A stretch of 15,963 nt of DNA from Pseudozyma flocculosa PF-1 (GCF_000417875.1 NW_006920888.1:20739-36701); one strand, 5' to 3'. Shown: positions 1-8,052, counted from the first letter of the stretch. Notes: a model not told the origin generated them from the sequence alone. Program-made: numbers and translations.

Positions 1-2717
1 GGCGTGGGCGCGGTCCTTGCCGACGAGCTTCTCCTCGTGCTCCGCGCCAGCTGCTCGAGCGCGCGTCGGTGGTCTTCCTGCGCAGCGGCGAGCGCATTGG
101 CGTGCTCCGCGGCCCGCGCGGAAAGGGCGGTCGCGTGGTCTTCCTGGAGGCGGGCGATGGCGGCGAGGTGCACCTTTTCCTTTTCCTCGAGCGCCGGGCC
201 CACCAGGTCGGGCAGAGGCTCCGTCGCCACTCCGACCTCTTCGTAGGCGATGCGCACCTCCTCCTCCTCCTCCTCCCCTGCTTCGTCGGTGTCGACGTCC
301 AAGGTGCCGGATCCCGCATCCTCGAAGTCTTCGGACCCGCGGAGGTTCTCGAGCTCGTTGCCGAGCGCGCTCGGCTCGAAGACGGCCGACTCGGGCCTGC
401 CTGCGGCGTGGCTCCTGCGGCCTTGCTGCCGGCTCTTGGAGCGCGGCGGCGACATTGCATCGCCCTCGTCGGAGTCGGCCAGGATGGCGGCGTGGGCGAG
501 CGGGCTGCCCCGGCCCGCTGCAGCGGCCGATGCCCTGCCCGGCTGCCGCCTCGACTTTGGCTGTGTGGCCGGGGTGCCGAAGCCGGCCTGCGTGACGTCG
601 GCAAACGCCGGGTCGTAGCCTTCGAGGCTGGCGCGGGGCGAGGCCTCGGTCGAGGTGCTGTCGTCGCCGACGGCGGCGTGCTGCTTGGCCAGCGTGCGGT
701 CGCCGTCGGTGGTCGACTCGTCGAGCTCGTCGTCGAGCTCCTCGCTGCGCTCGAGGATCGAGTCGTTGGACGCGCTCGAGCTCATGCCGAGCCGCCTCGC
801 CATCGACGGCCGCTTGCCGAGCTTGCCCGGCCGCAGCTTCGAGGCCGACAGGCGCTTGACCGAGGGGCTGTCGGATCCGCCGTGCTCGTCGCGCCACTGG
901 AGCTCTTCGTCGTCGCTCGTCTCGACATCGTCGTCGTCGTCGAGGCCCGCGGGCAGCTTGACGCCGGCCTTGGCCAGCAGCTTCTTGAGCTCGGCGTTCT
1001 TCTCGCGCACCCTGCGTTTTTCGGCGGCGTCCTTGCCCGCCTTTTTCTGGGCCATGGCGAGCTTGGCGCGCAGGTCCTGGGCCTCCTTGTCGCGGCCCAG
1101 CCGGCCGACGGCGGGCGAGCGCGGGCCGAGGTCGTCCGAGTAGGCAGAGTCGGCGGGCGAGCGGTTGCCGACCTCGTTGGCGTAGGCGGCGCGGAGGCGG
1201 GCGGCCAGCGTCTCGGGGTCGTTTGCGCCGGCGTCGTCGTCGTCGTCGTCGCCGGCGTCGTGCTCGGTCATGTAGCTGTTGGAGACGCTGCGGGAGACGA
1301 GGCCGCCCTTGCTGAGCTGCTGCGCCTTGTAGCGCTGCAGCTCGCTCTGCAGGTCCGAGACGTCGCGCTGCATGCCCGCCCTTTCCTTGCGGGCCATGGC
1401 CACCTCGGTCTCGCGCTGCTTCTTGGTGCGCTCCAGCTCGGCCAGGTGGGCGTCGAGCTCGAGGCGCTGCGAGTCGATCGTCTCGCGCGCCTTGCCCAGG
1501 TCCTTGGCCAGCCGCGTCGTCTCGAGCTCGGCCTTTTTGAGCAGCTTGTCGCGCTCGCCCAGCTGCTCCTCGAGGCCCTGCTTGGCCACCTCGAGGTCCC
1601 AGTTCTCCTGCTTGAGGGCGTCCTCGGCCTCGGTCATCTGGATGACGCGCGGCTTGAACAGGTCGAGCTGCTTTTCGAGCTCGGCGTTGGTGCGCTCGAG
1701 GGCGCCGCGCTGGTCGTCGCGCTCCTTGAGGAGGCCCTGGAGGCGGCGCACCTCCTGCACCAGGCCCGCCTGGATCTCGTTGATGAGCTCGCTGTCGGCC
1801 TTGGCCTGCCTGGCCGCGGCGTTCCTCGACCTGCGGTCGCCCTGCCTGGGCGTGGGCATCCCGGTGCCCTTTGCGCCTGCCGCCGAGGCCGACGCGGGCG
1901 CGCCCGGGGTGGCTGCACCGCCCGCCTTGGAGGGCGTAGTGCCGGTGAGGTTCTTGATGGCCGAGGCGACGCGTGCGGCCTTGGAGGGCGAGTCGGTGGC
2001 GGTGACGATGCTCTGGTCGGCGGCGGCGAGCTCGCTGGCGCCGTGGGCCATGACGTCGCGGTAGAGCTTGCCCTTTTGGTACTCCATCTCTTCGATCTCG
2101 GCCTCGATGCGTTCGCTGAGCTGCTTGATCTTGCTGCCGGTGTCGTGGCTGTCGTCGGCGTTTGCCTCTGCGGTGCTGAGCTCGTCGGCGAGCTCGTCCA
2201 TGAGGGCCTCGATGCGGTTGCGCAGCTCGAGGAGGCCGGCGCCGAGGAGACCTGCCGAGTTGACCTGGGTCTGGTTCTCCTCGCGCAGCGCCTGGAGCTT
2301 CTGGCGGCAGGCGCGGGTGGTGTCGATGGCGCGGTGGGCGCTGTCGTTTGATGCGAGGAAGTTGAACAGGCCGGGCTGGTCGGCCGACGACGACGACGAG
2401 GGGCGCGAGGGGGTCGAGGCGCTGGGGCCCGGGTGGCCGTAGCCCTCAAAGTTGGTGGCGTCGGAAAAGGGCATGGGTTCGTGGGCAAAGGCGGTGGGCA
2501 GGGGAGGCGGGGCGGGGCTGTTGAAGTCGCTCTTTCTGCCCTTGCGCATCGAGGAGCCGGGGCGTGGGGGCGGGCGGAAGGAGAGGCTGGCGGATATGCC
2601 GCCTTCCTTTGGGGTGGGCGGGGCATTGCCGCGAGGTGCGGGCGAGGGGGACGAGGGTGGCGAGCCGGCGTGGAAGAGGCCGTCTACGCTGGCTTCGCCC
2701 GTGGATCCGCTGTCCAT
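1..2717 (-). CDS. Large coiled-coil protein, N-terminal part, runs off left edge, apparent frameshift near the edge
   Basis: I do not recognise this gene. Translation from the ATG at 2717-2715 stays open for about 900 codons without a stop or an evident intron. The first ~110 residues are Pro/Ser-rich with several SP/TP sites. Helical, Glu/Lys/Leu-rich segments follow at about 118-215, 300-460 and 545-590. Between them lie an Ala/Gly/Thr-rich linker (~225-290) and a run of six Asp (bases 1233-1250). Residues ~590-605 are acidic (LDDDDDVETSDDEELQW). Next come a basic Ser-containing patch (~617-645, with KRPSMARR), an acidic patch with six consecutive Glu (815-820), and an 11-residue repeat from ~850. 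The reading frame appears broken around bases 44-47 (see findings). The architecture suits a cytoskeletal, spindle or cortical scaffold. A Num1/Mcp5/ApsA-type cortical anchor is one guess, testable by a C-terminal PH domain beyond the window. Existence as a gene is well supported; function is unknown. Confidence 0.75.
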   Translation of the reverse strand, partial: MDSGSTGEASVDGLFHAGSPPSSPSPAPRGNAPPTPKEGGISASLSFRPPPRPGSSMRKGRKSDFNSPAPPPLPTAFAHEPMPFSDATNFEGYGHPGPSASTPSRPSSSSSADQPGLFNFLASNDSAHRAIDTTRACRQKLQALREENQTQVNSAGLLGAGLLELRNRIEALMDELADELSTAEANADDSHDTGSKIKQLSERIEAEIEEMEYQKGKLYRDVMAHGASELAAADQSIVTATDSPSKAARVASAIKNLTGTTPSKAGGAATPGAPASASAAGAKGTGMPTPRQGDRRSRNAAARQAKADSELINEIQAGLVQEVRRLQGLLKERDDQRGALERTNAELEKQLDLFKPRVIQMTEAEDALKQENWDLEVAKQGLEEQLGERDKLLKKAELETTRLAKDLGKARETIDSQRLELDAHLAELERTKKQRETEVAMARKERAGMQRDVSDLQSELQRYKAQQLSKGGLVSRSVSNSYMTEHDAGDDDDDDAGANDPETLAARLRAAYANEVGNRSPADSAYSDDLGPRSPAVGRLGRDKEAQDLRAKLAMAQKKAGKDAAEKRRVREKNAELKKLLAKAGVKLPAGLDDDDDVETSDDEELQWRDEHGGSDSPSVKRLSASKLRPGKLGKRPSMARRLGMSSSASNDSILERSEELDDELDESTTDGDRTLAKQHAAVGDDSTSTEASPRASLEGYDPAFADVTQAGFGTPATQPKSRRQPGRASAAAAGRGSPLAHAAILADSDEGDAMSPPRSKSRQQGRRSHAAGRPESAVFEPSALGNELENLRGSEDFEDAGSGTLDVDTDEAGEEEEEEVRIAYEEVGVATEPLPDLVGPALEEKEKVHLAAIARLQEDHATALSARAAEHANALAAAQEDHRRALEQLARSTRRSSSARTAPT

Positions 2718-3383
2718 GGCGGCGGAGGCGGTCGTGGAGGCAAGGCGGACCAGCCGCGGCACGAGGCGAGGTTGGTGTCGAGTGGCTGCGTGTGGTGTCT
2801 AGTATTGCTGTTTTGGTGATGCTGCTCCAGCTGAGGCTATCGCCGCCTTCTTGGCGGTGCGTGATACAGCCGCCGAGGTGAGCGGCGCTGATGCTGGCGG
2901 TGTCTGTCTGAAGGCCGAACGCAGCGCCAGTGATGCGAGGGGCAAGCGGACAAGGAGCGTGTGCGTGGTGTGTGTGCTTTGAGACAGATAGAGAAGCCGG
3001 AGAGATGGAGCGTAGGTCGACGAGGTCGATGGGCGCGGGGGGGTCCGTGGTCGTGGCGGCGCCTTGGTGGGCTGGAGGGTGTCGACGATGGCAAGGCGTG
3101 GATACGCCCGCGTTTGATGGATGGAGGGAGGTGGGCCTAGTGGTCGAGAGGAGGCCAACGTTGAGCGGCCATCGACAAGAGGGGACCGGTTCGAGAAAGG
3201 GCAAGGAGGGTGGTGCGCCGCCGAGGGGGGCTGACACGGCTCGCGACGAGGGAGTGGCGGGGGGGCGGTTGACGGGCTGGTGGGTGTCGATGGTGGGTAG
3301 GGGCTGAGGAAGGCTTCGAGGGCCGTGTGTTGGTGTTGTTGGAGGTGGGCCTGGGCGAACGAGGCAGGCCTAGCCTCGCTCTC

Positions 3384-3403
3384 GTGTGTGTGTGTGTGTG
3401 TGT
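3384..3403. repeat. (GT)10 dinucleotide microsatellite
   Basis: Ten uninterrupted GT units lie in the divergent intergenic region, about 670 bases upstream of the coiled-coil gene. This is a simple sequence repeat; no function is implied. Confidence 0.9.
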
Positions 3404-3699
3404 ATGCTCGCCGCGCACTGCGGCCCCCTAGCCACTCTGCCTCTGCCAGCCTAGCCTGTGTGTTTCTGAAAGCGCACCCTCTCGCACGCTCGCTCGCCCG
3501 CACGCAGGCCGGCGAAGAGACGCCCCCCAGCAGCGAGAGCAACACCCGACCCACACGCGCAGGCAGGCGGGTCCGGGCAGCTCGCTGGCCCATAGCATGG
3601 TCGCCCCTCTGGCTGTCTGCCTCGCCTGGCTGGCTGCGCTGGCCTCTGCTTGTTTGGGCGCGCGTCGTCAGATCGGGGCCGCGTGTTTTTCTGCGCCGC

Positions 3700-3700
<1 letters not shown>

Positions 3701-3732
<32 letters not shown>
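3701..3732. repeat. (TGGC)8 tetranucleotide microsatellite
   Basis: Eight perfect TGGC copies, read as GGCT or CCAG depending on register and strand. The same motif returns, imperfectly, just downstream at 3929-3966 and far away at about 15810-15876. Confidence 0.9.
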
Positions 3733-3735
<3 letters not shown>

Positions 3736-3928
3736 CCGGACCCCCCCCAGGGTCAAGGTGGGGACGCGCGCAAACGAGCCGACGGCCAAGAGCCAAGCCA
3801 GCCCGGACAGCCACTTTGCGACGCCCACTCGCCGACCTGCGGCTGGCTTCGTCAAGCCTCCTCTTTGCAGCGGCAAACAGGCAAGCTCGAGAGTCTCGAG
3901 AGAGAGGAGCAAAAGCCGGCCAAAAGGA

Positions 3929-3966
3929 GCCAGCCAGCCACCAGCCAGCCAGCTAGGGAGCCAGCC
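3929..3966. repeat. CCAG/CCAGCC-rich imperfect repeat
   Basis: CCAGCCAGCCACCAGCCAGCC followed by further CCAGC units, broken by a CTAGGGAG interruption. It is the complementary register of the TGGC tract 200 bases upstream, so the two could fold or misalign with each other. Confidence 0.7.
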
Positions 3967-4165
3967 GCGACGACCAGCAAAACCGCGGCTGGCTAGCCCC
4001 CTAGAGCTGCCCCGACCGGACCGTGTCCCAGCTTCTCTCGGCCGAGATAGAATCCAGTGCCGGCTCCGGCATCCGAGCCCGTGGGCCTCGCCTTGGCCTG
4101 TTGGATTGCATGCGCCTCTTTGCTTGGCCCTTGGGCGGGCCCAGACTAGTAGTGTCGATGCTAGA

Positions 4166-4215
4166 GGTGGTGGTGGTGATGATGATGGTGGTGGCCGTGG
4201 CGATGGCGGTGGCGT
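4166..4215. repeat. GGT/GAT trinucleotide-rich tract
   Basis: A run of GTG and ATG triplets grading into GCC/GCG variants. On the minus strand it would encode a poly-His run, which explains the spurious His-rich open frame over it. There is no sign that it is translated. Confidence 0.7.
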
Positions 4216-4870
4216 GTCGGCATGACCCAGCCCCGCTCCACGGCCCTCTGTCGCGCGGCGGCGACCCGTCTGCCTGCCAGCAATCTAAGAGTGCCAGGCC
4301 AAACGGCTGCCATCGGCGTCGTCTGGCACGGCAAAAGCCCCTGCCTCTGTCCTCGGCCCGACAACCGCACGACGGACTTAAACGAGGCGCGCCCGCACGT
4401 CGTCGTCGGAGGTTGCCTTCCGATGTCGTAACTCCGATGGTGGCACACCATGGCCCGGCCAGGCCCTCGACCTCGCCGTTTGTCGTAATGGCGCCATCTC
4501 GTCCGACGCCCTCGCCTTGGTTCGAACATTGGACGGCCGTCCAAGGTTCCGCACGTCGACATGCGGCCCCCGGCCTCCTCGACCCCGTCGAATCCGCGTC
4601 CTTGGACCCAGCGCACCGGACCTCGCTCTGTCCCCACGTCGACCGCCTTGATGTGCCGCTCGCACCGGCGTCGGCGTCGGCGTTTGCGCTTGCACAAGCA
4701 GAAGGACATACATAGTTAGACTCAAAGTATCTTGTGTACTGTCCCGTTCCGTGCCGTACCAGGCGGAAGCTACGCGCCGCACCTCAACCTTTGGCTGCCG
4801 GCCCATCCTCGAGCCGCAACCACCAGCCAGCCGGGCCGCCAGGTTGCGCCGCGCCGCGTGCGCCGCCACG

Positions 4871-4927
4871 GCACAGGATCGAACAGACCACAGACGACGG
4901 TCTGCTGCCAACTGAGCTATTCGCCTG
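4871..4927 (-). other. Degenerate tRNA-like element (tRNA relic or SINE-type head)
   Basis: The minus strand carries a perfect RNA polymerase III A-box, TAGCTCAGTTGG (4919-4908), in the usual tRNA context after GGCGAA. A near B-box, GTTCGATCC (4884-4876), lies downstream. Between them is a 6-bp hairpin, CAGACC/GGTCTG (4884-4889 with 4899-4904), around a 9-nt loop. The A-to-B spacing is about ten bases shorter than in a normal tRNA, the D-stem does not close, the T-stem pairs poorly, and no 3' half matches the acceptor 5' half. I therefore do not call it a functional tRNA. A truncated tRNA copy or a tRNA-derived SINE head fits; chance is possible. Confidence 0.4.
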
Positions 4928-5154
4928 CCATCTGACTGCCTGCGTCGCCTGCCGCCGTCCACCGCGGGCCGCGCTGTATCACGTAGTGTACATACTGTCC
5001 GACTGTACGTACGGACGCCCGTGGGTGATACTCCCCCTGTCCACACACAGTGGCGCACCGCTGTGAGACCCCGCCTGATGCTCGTCGCGCTGCCCTCACT
5101 CGGCGGCCTTGCAAGCGTACTTATACCTGGCCCCAGTCTGCTTGTCGACTCCAG

Positions 5155-5286
5155 AAAACCTGCCCCTCCTCCATCCATTCCCAGTCCCATCCGATCCAGC
5201 CGCCCCTCTCCAAGCTCATCCTGCACCTTCCGCCTCTCTTCTGAGCCCTCCACCGACGACAGCACACGAGCTACATCGCCGCCAAC
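5155..5286 (+). promoter_or_regulatory. Pyrimidine-rich leader upstream of the MDR reductase
   Basis: The plus strand is strongly C/T-rich here, with repeated CCTCC, CCATCC and CCTCTC blocks, ending in GCCGCCAACATGTCC around the start codon. Pyrimidine-rich stretches just upstream of the transcription or translation start are common in fungal genes. A TTATACC at 5121-5127 could be a weak TATA variant. The transcription start cannot be placed from sequence. Confidence 0.4.
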
Positions 5287-6339
5287 ATGTCCGTGCCCAC
5301 CTCGTTCAAGGCCGCCGTCATCCCCGAGCCAAATGCCCAGCACCAGCTGTCCGAGCGCACCGTCCCGGCGCTCAAGGACGACGAGGTCCTCATCCGCAAC
5401 ACGGCCGCCGCCGTCAATCCCATCGACTGGAAGCTCCGCCAGTTCAACGTCTTCAACCTCACCTACCCAACGGTGCTAGGCACCGACGGCGCCGGCGAGG
5501 TCGTCGCCCTCGGCAGCGCCGTCACCAACCTCAAGCTGGGCGACCGCGTCTTCTACCAGGGCATCTACGGCACCGCCGACGCGTGCACCTTCCAGCAGTA
5601 CTCCGTCCTGCCCGCCGTCCTCGCCGGACGCACGCCCGACAACATCTCGGACCGCGAGGCCGCCACCGTCACCGTGGCCACCGTCGCCGCCGCCACGGCC
5701 CTCTACGACAAGAACGGACAGGGGCTCACGGCGCCGTGGGACCAGGGAGGGGACCAGGTGGGCAAGGGCAAGGCCATCGTCATCCTCGGCGGCTCGGGAT
5801 CCGTGGGGCAGTACGCCATCCAGCTCGCCCTCCTCTCGGGCTTCGACAGGGTCATTACCAACTCGAGCCCGTCGCACTTTGATTACGTCCTCAGCCTCGG
5901 CGCCCACGCCGTGCTCGATCGCTCCACGGCCACCGCCCAGGACTACATCGACGCCGCCGGGTCCGCCGAGATCGACGTCGTCTTTGACACCATCTCGGTC
6001 CCAGACTCGGTCCTCCTCGCCACCGAGATCCGCAGCCTCGCCGGCGGCGGCGGAAAGGTGAGCATCATCGTCCCCACCACGCCCGAAATCACGCGGCTGG
6101 CCGCCGCCAAGAACGTCGAGTTCCTCAATACGCGCGGCTTTGCATGGAAGGACCGCCACCTCGGCGAACCCCTGATGGAGAACCTCGGCGGCGAGCGCGG
6201 ATACATTGCCACGGGCAGGTTCCGACCCAACCGCGTCACCCTCGTACCCGGAGGCCTCGCCCACATCGAAGACGCCTTCGCAAAGTGCAAGCAGGGCGTC
6301 AGCGGTGTCAAGATCGTCATCGAGCCGTTTGACGCGTAG
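5287..6339 (+). CDS. Zinc-free medium-chain dehydrogenase/reductase (quinone oxidoreductase / enoyl reductase-like)
   Basis: Intronless and complete, 350 residues, the usual size for the family. The GroES-like N-terminal fold spans about 8-130, with NPIDWK at 44-49 and the LGTDGAGEV motif at 64-72. The NAD(P)-binding Rossmann domain follows, with its dinucleotide loop GGSGSVGQ at 168-175 and the VFDTI strand at 232-236. The catalytic zinc Cys and structural-zinc Cys cluster of true alcohol dehydrogenases are absent, so it belongs with the zinc-independent quinone oxidoreductases and stand-alone enoyl reductases (the ToxD-like group). It should reduce an activated double bond or a quinone/ketone with NADPH in the cytosol; no targeting signal is seen. 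The substrate is unknown. The ATG at 5287 sits in a good context (CCAACATGT). It ends 219 bases from the stop of the convergent methyltransferase. The fold is certain, the exact reaction is not. Confidence 0.92.
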   Translation: MSVPTSFKAAVIPEPNAQHQLSERTVPALKDDEVLIRNTAAAVNPIDWKLRQFNVFNLTYPTVLGTDGAGEVVALGSAVTNLKLGDRVFYQGIYGTADACTFQQYSVLPAVLAGRTPDNISDREAATVTVATVAAATALYDKNGQGLTAPWDQGGDQVGKGKAIVILGGSGSVGQYAIQLALLSGFDRVITNSSPSHFDYVLSLGAHAVLDRSTATAQDYIDAAGSAEIDVVFDTISVPDSVLLATEIRSLAGGGGKVSIIVPTTPEITRLAAAKNVEFLNTRGFAWKDRHLGEPLMENLGGERGYIATGRFRPNRVTLVPGGLAHIEDAFAKCKQGVSGVKIVIEPFDA

Positions 6340-6558
6340 TCGGGGCCGTCGCGACGCCAGTGCCGGGCCGGGGCATGGGTGCCCGGTGATGAGGTAGAGG
6401 TCCGCCTGACGGACACTTGTTAACTTATAGTCTCAGTCTCCGGTCGTAACTTATTTGCATCTCAAGTCGATGTCACCTCATCGCAGCGCTGCTCAGCGTT
6501 GCGTCTGTCGGTGGAAATCGTCGAGTCGTGTCACACGGGGCGCAGCCCTTCTCCTACG

Positions 6559-8052
6559 TCAATCCCTAAACGAGAGGAGCGAGATCGAGTACCTGGCCCT
6601 ACCCGACTGCGGGGAATGCAGCCACTCCTGCTCGACATTCGCCTCAGCCGCGCGCCAGAGGAGGTCGCGCTCGGCATTGTCGTACTTGTGCGAGTAGGCG
6701 AAGCGGATGAGCTCCTCGTCGCGCACCTCGACGGCGATGCCGTTGACCTCGAACCGCACGCCGTGCCGCGCGCGGAGGTAGGCCTCGTTGCGCCCCTGGG
6801 CCTGGTTGAAGAAGGGCGAGTAGCAAAACGACGACGGCGGCAGCGCCTTGAACCCGACCTTGGCGTTGAAGGCGTCGAGCAGGTTGAGCGCAAACGACGC
6901 CGTGACGCCCTCGCTGTCGTTGTAGGCGCGCGTCATCGAGGAGACGGCGTTGTACTTTGAGTCCATGGCCACGATGAACTTGTCGATCCCCGGTCGGAGG
7001 GCGCGTCCGAACGAGTGCAGAAAGTCCTTGGCCTCCTCTGTCGTCGCCGTTGTTGTCGGCGGCGCGGCAGGAAAGAACGTGGCGGTCAGCTTGGTGCCCG
7101 CCAGCTTCCCCCGCCGAATATACGTCTTCATGGTCGTGCGAAGCGGGCAAAGAAGATCGTGCAAGGAAGGCAAAGTCCGAGCTGGGACACTCACGTCTGG
7201 ACAGATTGCCAATCGACGAGCCGAGCCAGAGGAGCACGCGCTGCTCCTCGTTGGTCGAGGCGAGCCAGGCGCGTCCGTCGTCGTAGGTGCCCCACAGGCC
7301 GCACAGCGTAATGTGGCGGTATCGCCCCTCGAGCTCGGCCAGCGTCCTCGTGAGCTCCGAGTGGTCGAGGTCGAGGGCGTAGAACGTGATCCGCTTGCCC
7401 TGCCTCTCGATGGCGTCCAGCAGTATCGCCGTCTTGCGCAGCGCTCTGCATTCGATCCGGCGTCGAATGTCGGAAGGGGAGCATGATCGAGTGTTGAAGG
7501 GAATTGAGTTCGTCAGTCATCGATCCGTGGTCGACTTGACCTTCGACCGCGTCAAAAAGGAGACGGGAAACAACAAGACGGACAGCGGGCGTCGAACCGT
7601 GCCGCGCGGCGAGGCAGGCCGGCAGGCAAGCGGGCAGGCACCGACCGACACTCACCCAGCGCCCAGTTCGACGAGGGCCGCACCATCTTTGATCCATTCG
7701 GCCATCTCGTCTGCATGCTCGCCGAGCAGGTCCATCTCGAGCCCCGTGAGGTAGTAGTCGTTGGTGTACGTGATTTTCTCAAAGAGCTGCAGGCCCTTGG
7801 CGTCGTAGAGGAGCACGTTGGGCAGCGTCTTTTCATTGTACACCGCCTGCAGGCCTGCCAGCTCGTCTTCGATGCTGCGTCGCGTCGCGGTGCAAGGGAG
7901 GGTCGATAAGGTCCGAGCGGTGTTCAGCGCAGGACAGCAGGAGAGAGGAGAGGGGGGGGGACTCACGGCGCCTTGGCGAACCCCTTTGTCTCGTCCGAGC
8001 GGATATCGAATACGGGGCTCGAGGCGATCTTGTTGACGGTCGATGGCGACAT
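6559..8052 (-). CDS. SAM-dependent amino-acid N-methyltransferase, EgtD/EasF family, stand-alone
   Basis: Four exons, 8052-7967, 7874-7656, 7445-7195 and 7037-6559, join in frame to 344 residues. Introns are 92, 210 and 157 nt, each starting GTGAGT. Family marks in order: the DELAGLQAVYNEKTLP helix (32-47), LLYDAKGLQLFEKIT (50-64), DYYLTGLE (68-75), the SAM-loop ELGAG (98-102) followed by RKT (105-107), YALDLDHSEL, LGSSIGNLSR (176-185) and YNDSEGVTASFALNLL (224-239). This is the histidine-specific methyltransferase fold of bacterial EgtD and of EasF/FgaMT, which methylates dimethylallyltryptophan. Fungal Egt1 is a fusion of ~800 residues with a sulfoxide-synthase half; that half is absent and the protein ends at a normal EasF-like terminus. 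By my alignment, EgtD Met252 and Glu282 correspond to Ala271 and Ala299, arguing against histidine. It should be a cytosolic N-methyltransferase; the substrate is unknown. A TATAAA lies ~120 bases upstream. Confidence 0.88.

Larger units (their letters stand above)
2718..5286. other. Divergent intergenic region (2.6 kb) without a supported gene
   Basis: This lies between the divergently read coiled-coil gene (ATG at 2717, minus) and the reductase (ATG at 5287, plus), so it should hold both promoters and 5' leaders. Open frames here translate to low-complexity Arg/Pro/Ser/His strings that match no family I know. They follow from high GC and microsatellites. What can be named is a (GT)10 tract, a (TGGC)8 tract, a CCAGCC-rich stretch, a GGT/GAT tract and a degenerate tRNA-like sequence, each listed separately. 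The last ~120 bases before 5287 are pyrimidine-rich on the plus strand. Confidence 0.6.

Noticed and set aside
69..2351. 760-codon plus-strand open frame across the coiled-coil gene
   Set aside because: It is antisense to the minus-strand gene. Its Leu/Val/Gly/Ala/Arg-rich content is what the complement of GC-ending Glu/Gln/Lys/Ala codons gives, and it has no domain motif. The minus frame shows coherent coiled-coil and 11-residue repeats.
1634..2626. 330-codon minus-strand frame rich in Pro/Arg/Thr
   Set aside because: It overlaps the coiled-coil gene in another frame of the same strand and is a low-complexity frame shadow.
3325..3996. 223-codon plus-strand open frame
   Set aside because: It runs through the GT and TGGC microsatellites (giving VCVCV and GWLAGWLAG strings), and shows no domain or convincing start context.
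4513..4528. B-box-like GGTTCGAACAT on the plus strand
   Set aside because: The last bases do not fit the B-box consensus, and there is no A-box or cloverleaf at the right distance upstream.
4378..5343. 321-codon minus-strand open frame overlapping the start of the reductase
   Set aside because: It is antisense to the reductase promoter and start, crosses the tRNA-like element and has noncoding Arg/Gly/Val composition.
5287..6339. Zinc-dependent alcohol dehydrogenase as the reductase identity
   Set aside because: The Cys/His zinc ligands and the four-Cys structural zinc site are missing; the protein fits the zinc-free MDR group.
6559..8052. Calling the methyltransferase Egt1 (ergothioneine biosynthesis)
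   Set aside because: The sulfoxide-synthase half is absent, the protein ends after the methyltransferase fold, and the imidazole-binding Glu is replaced by Ala in my alignment.
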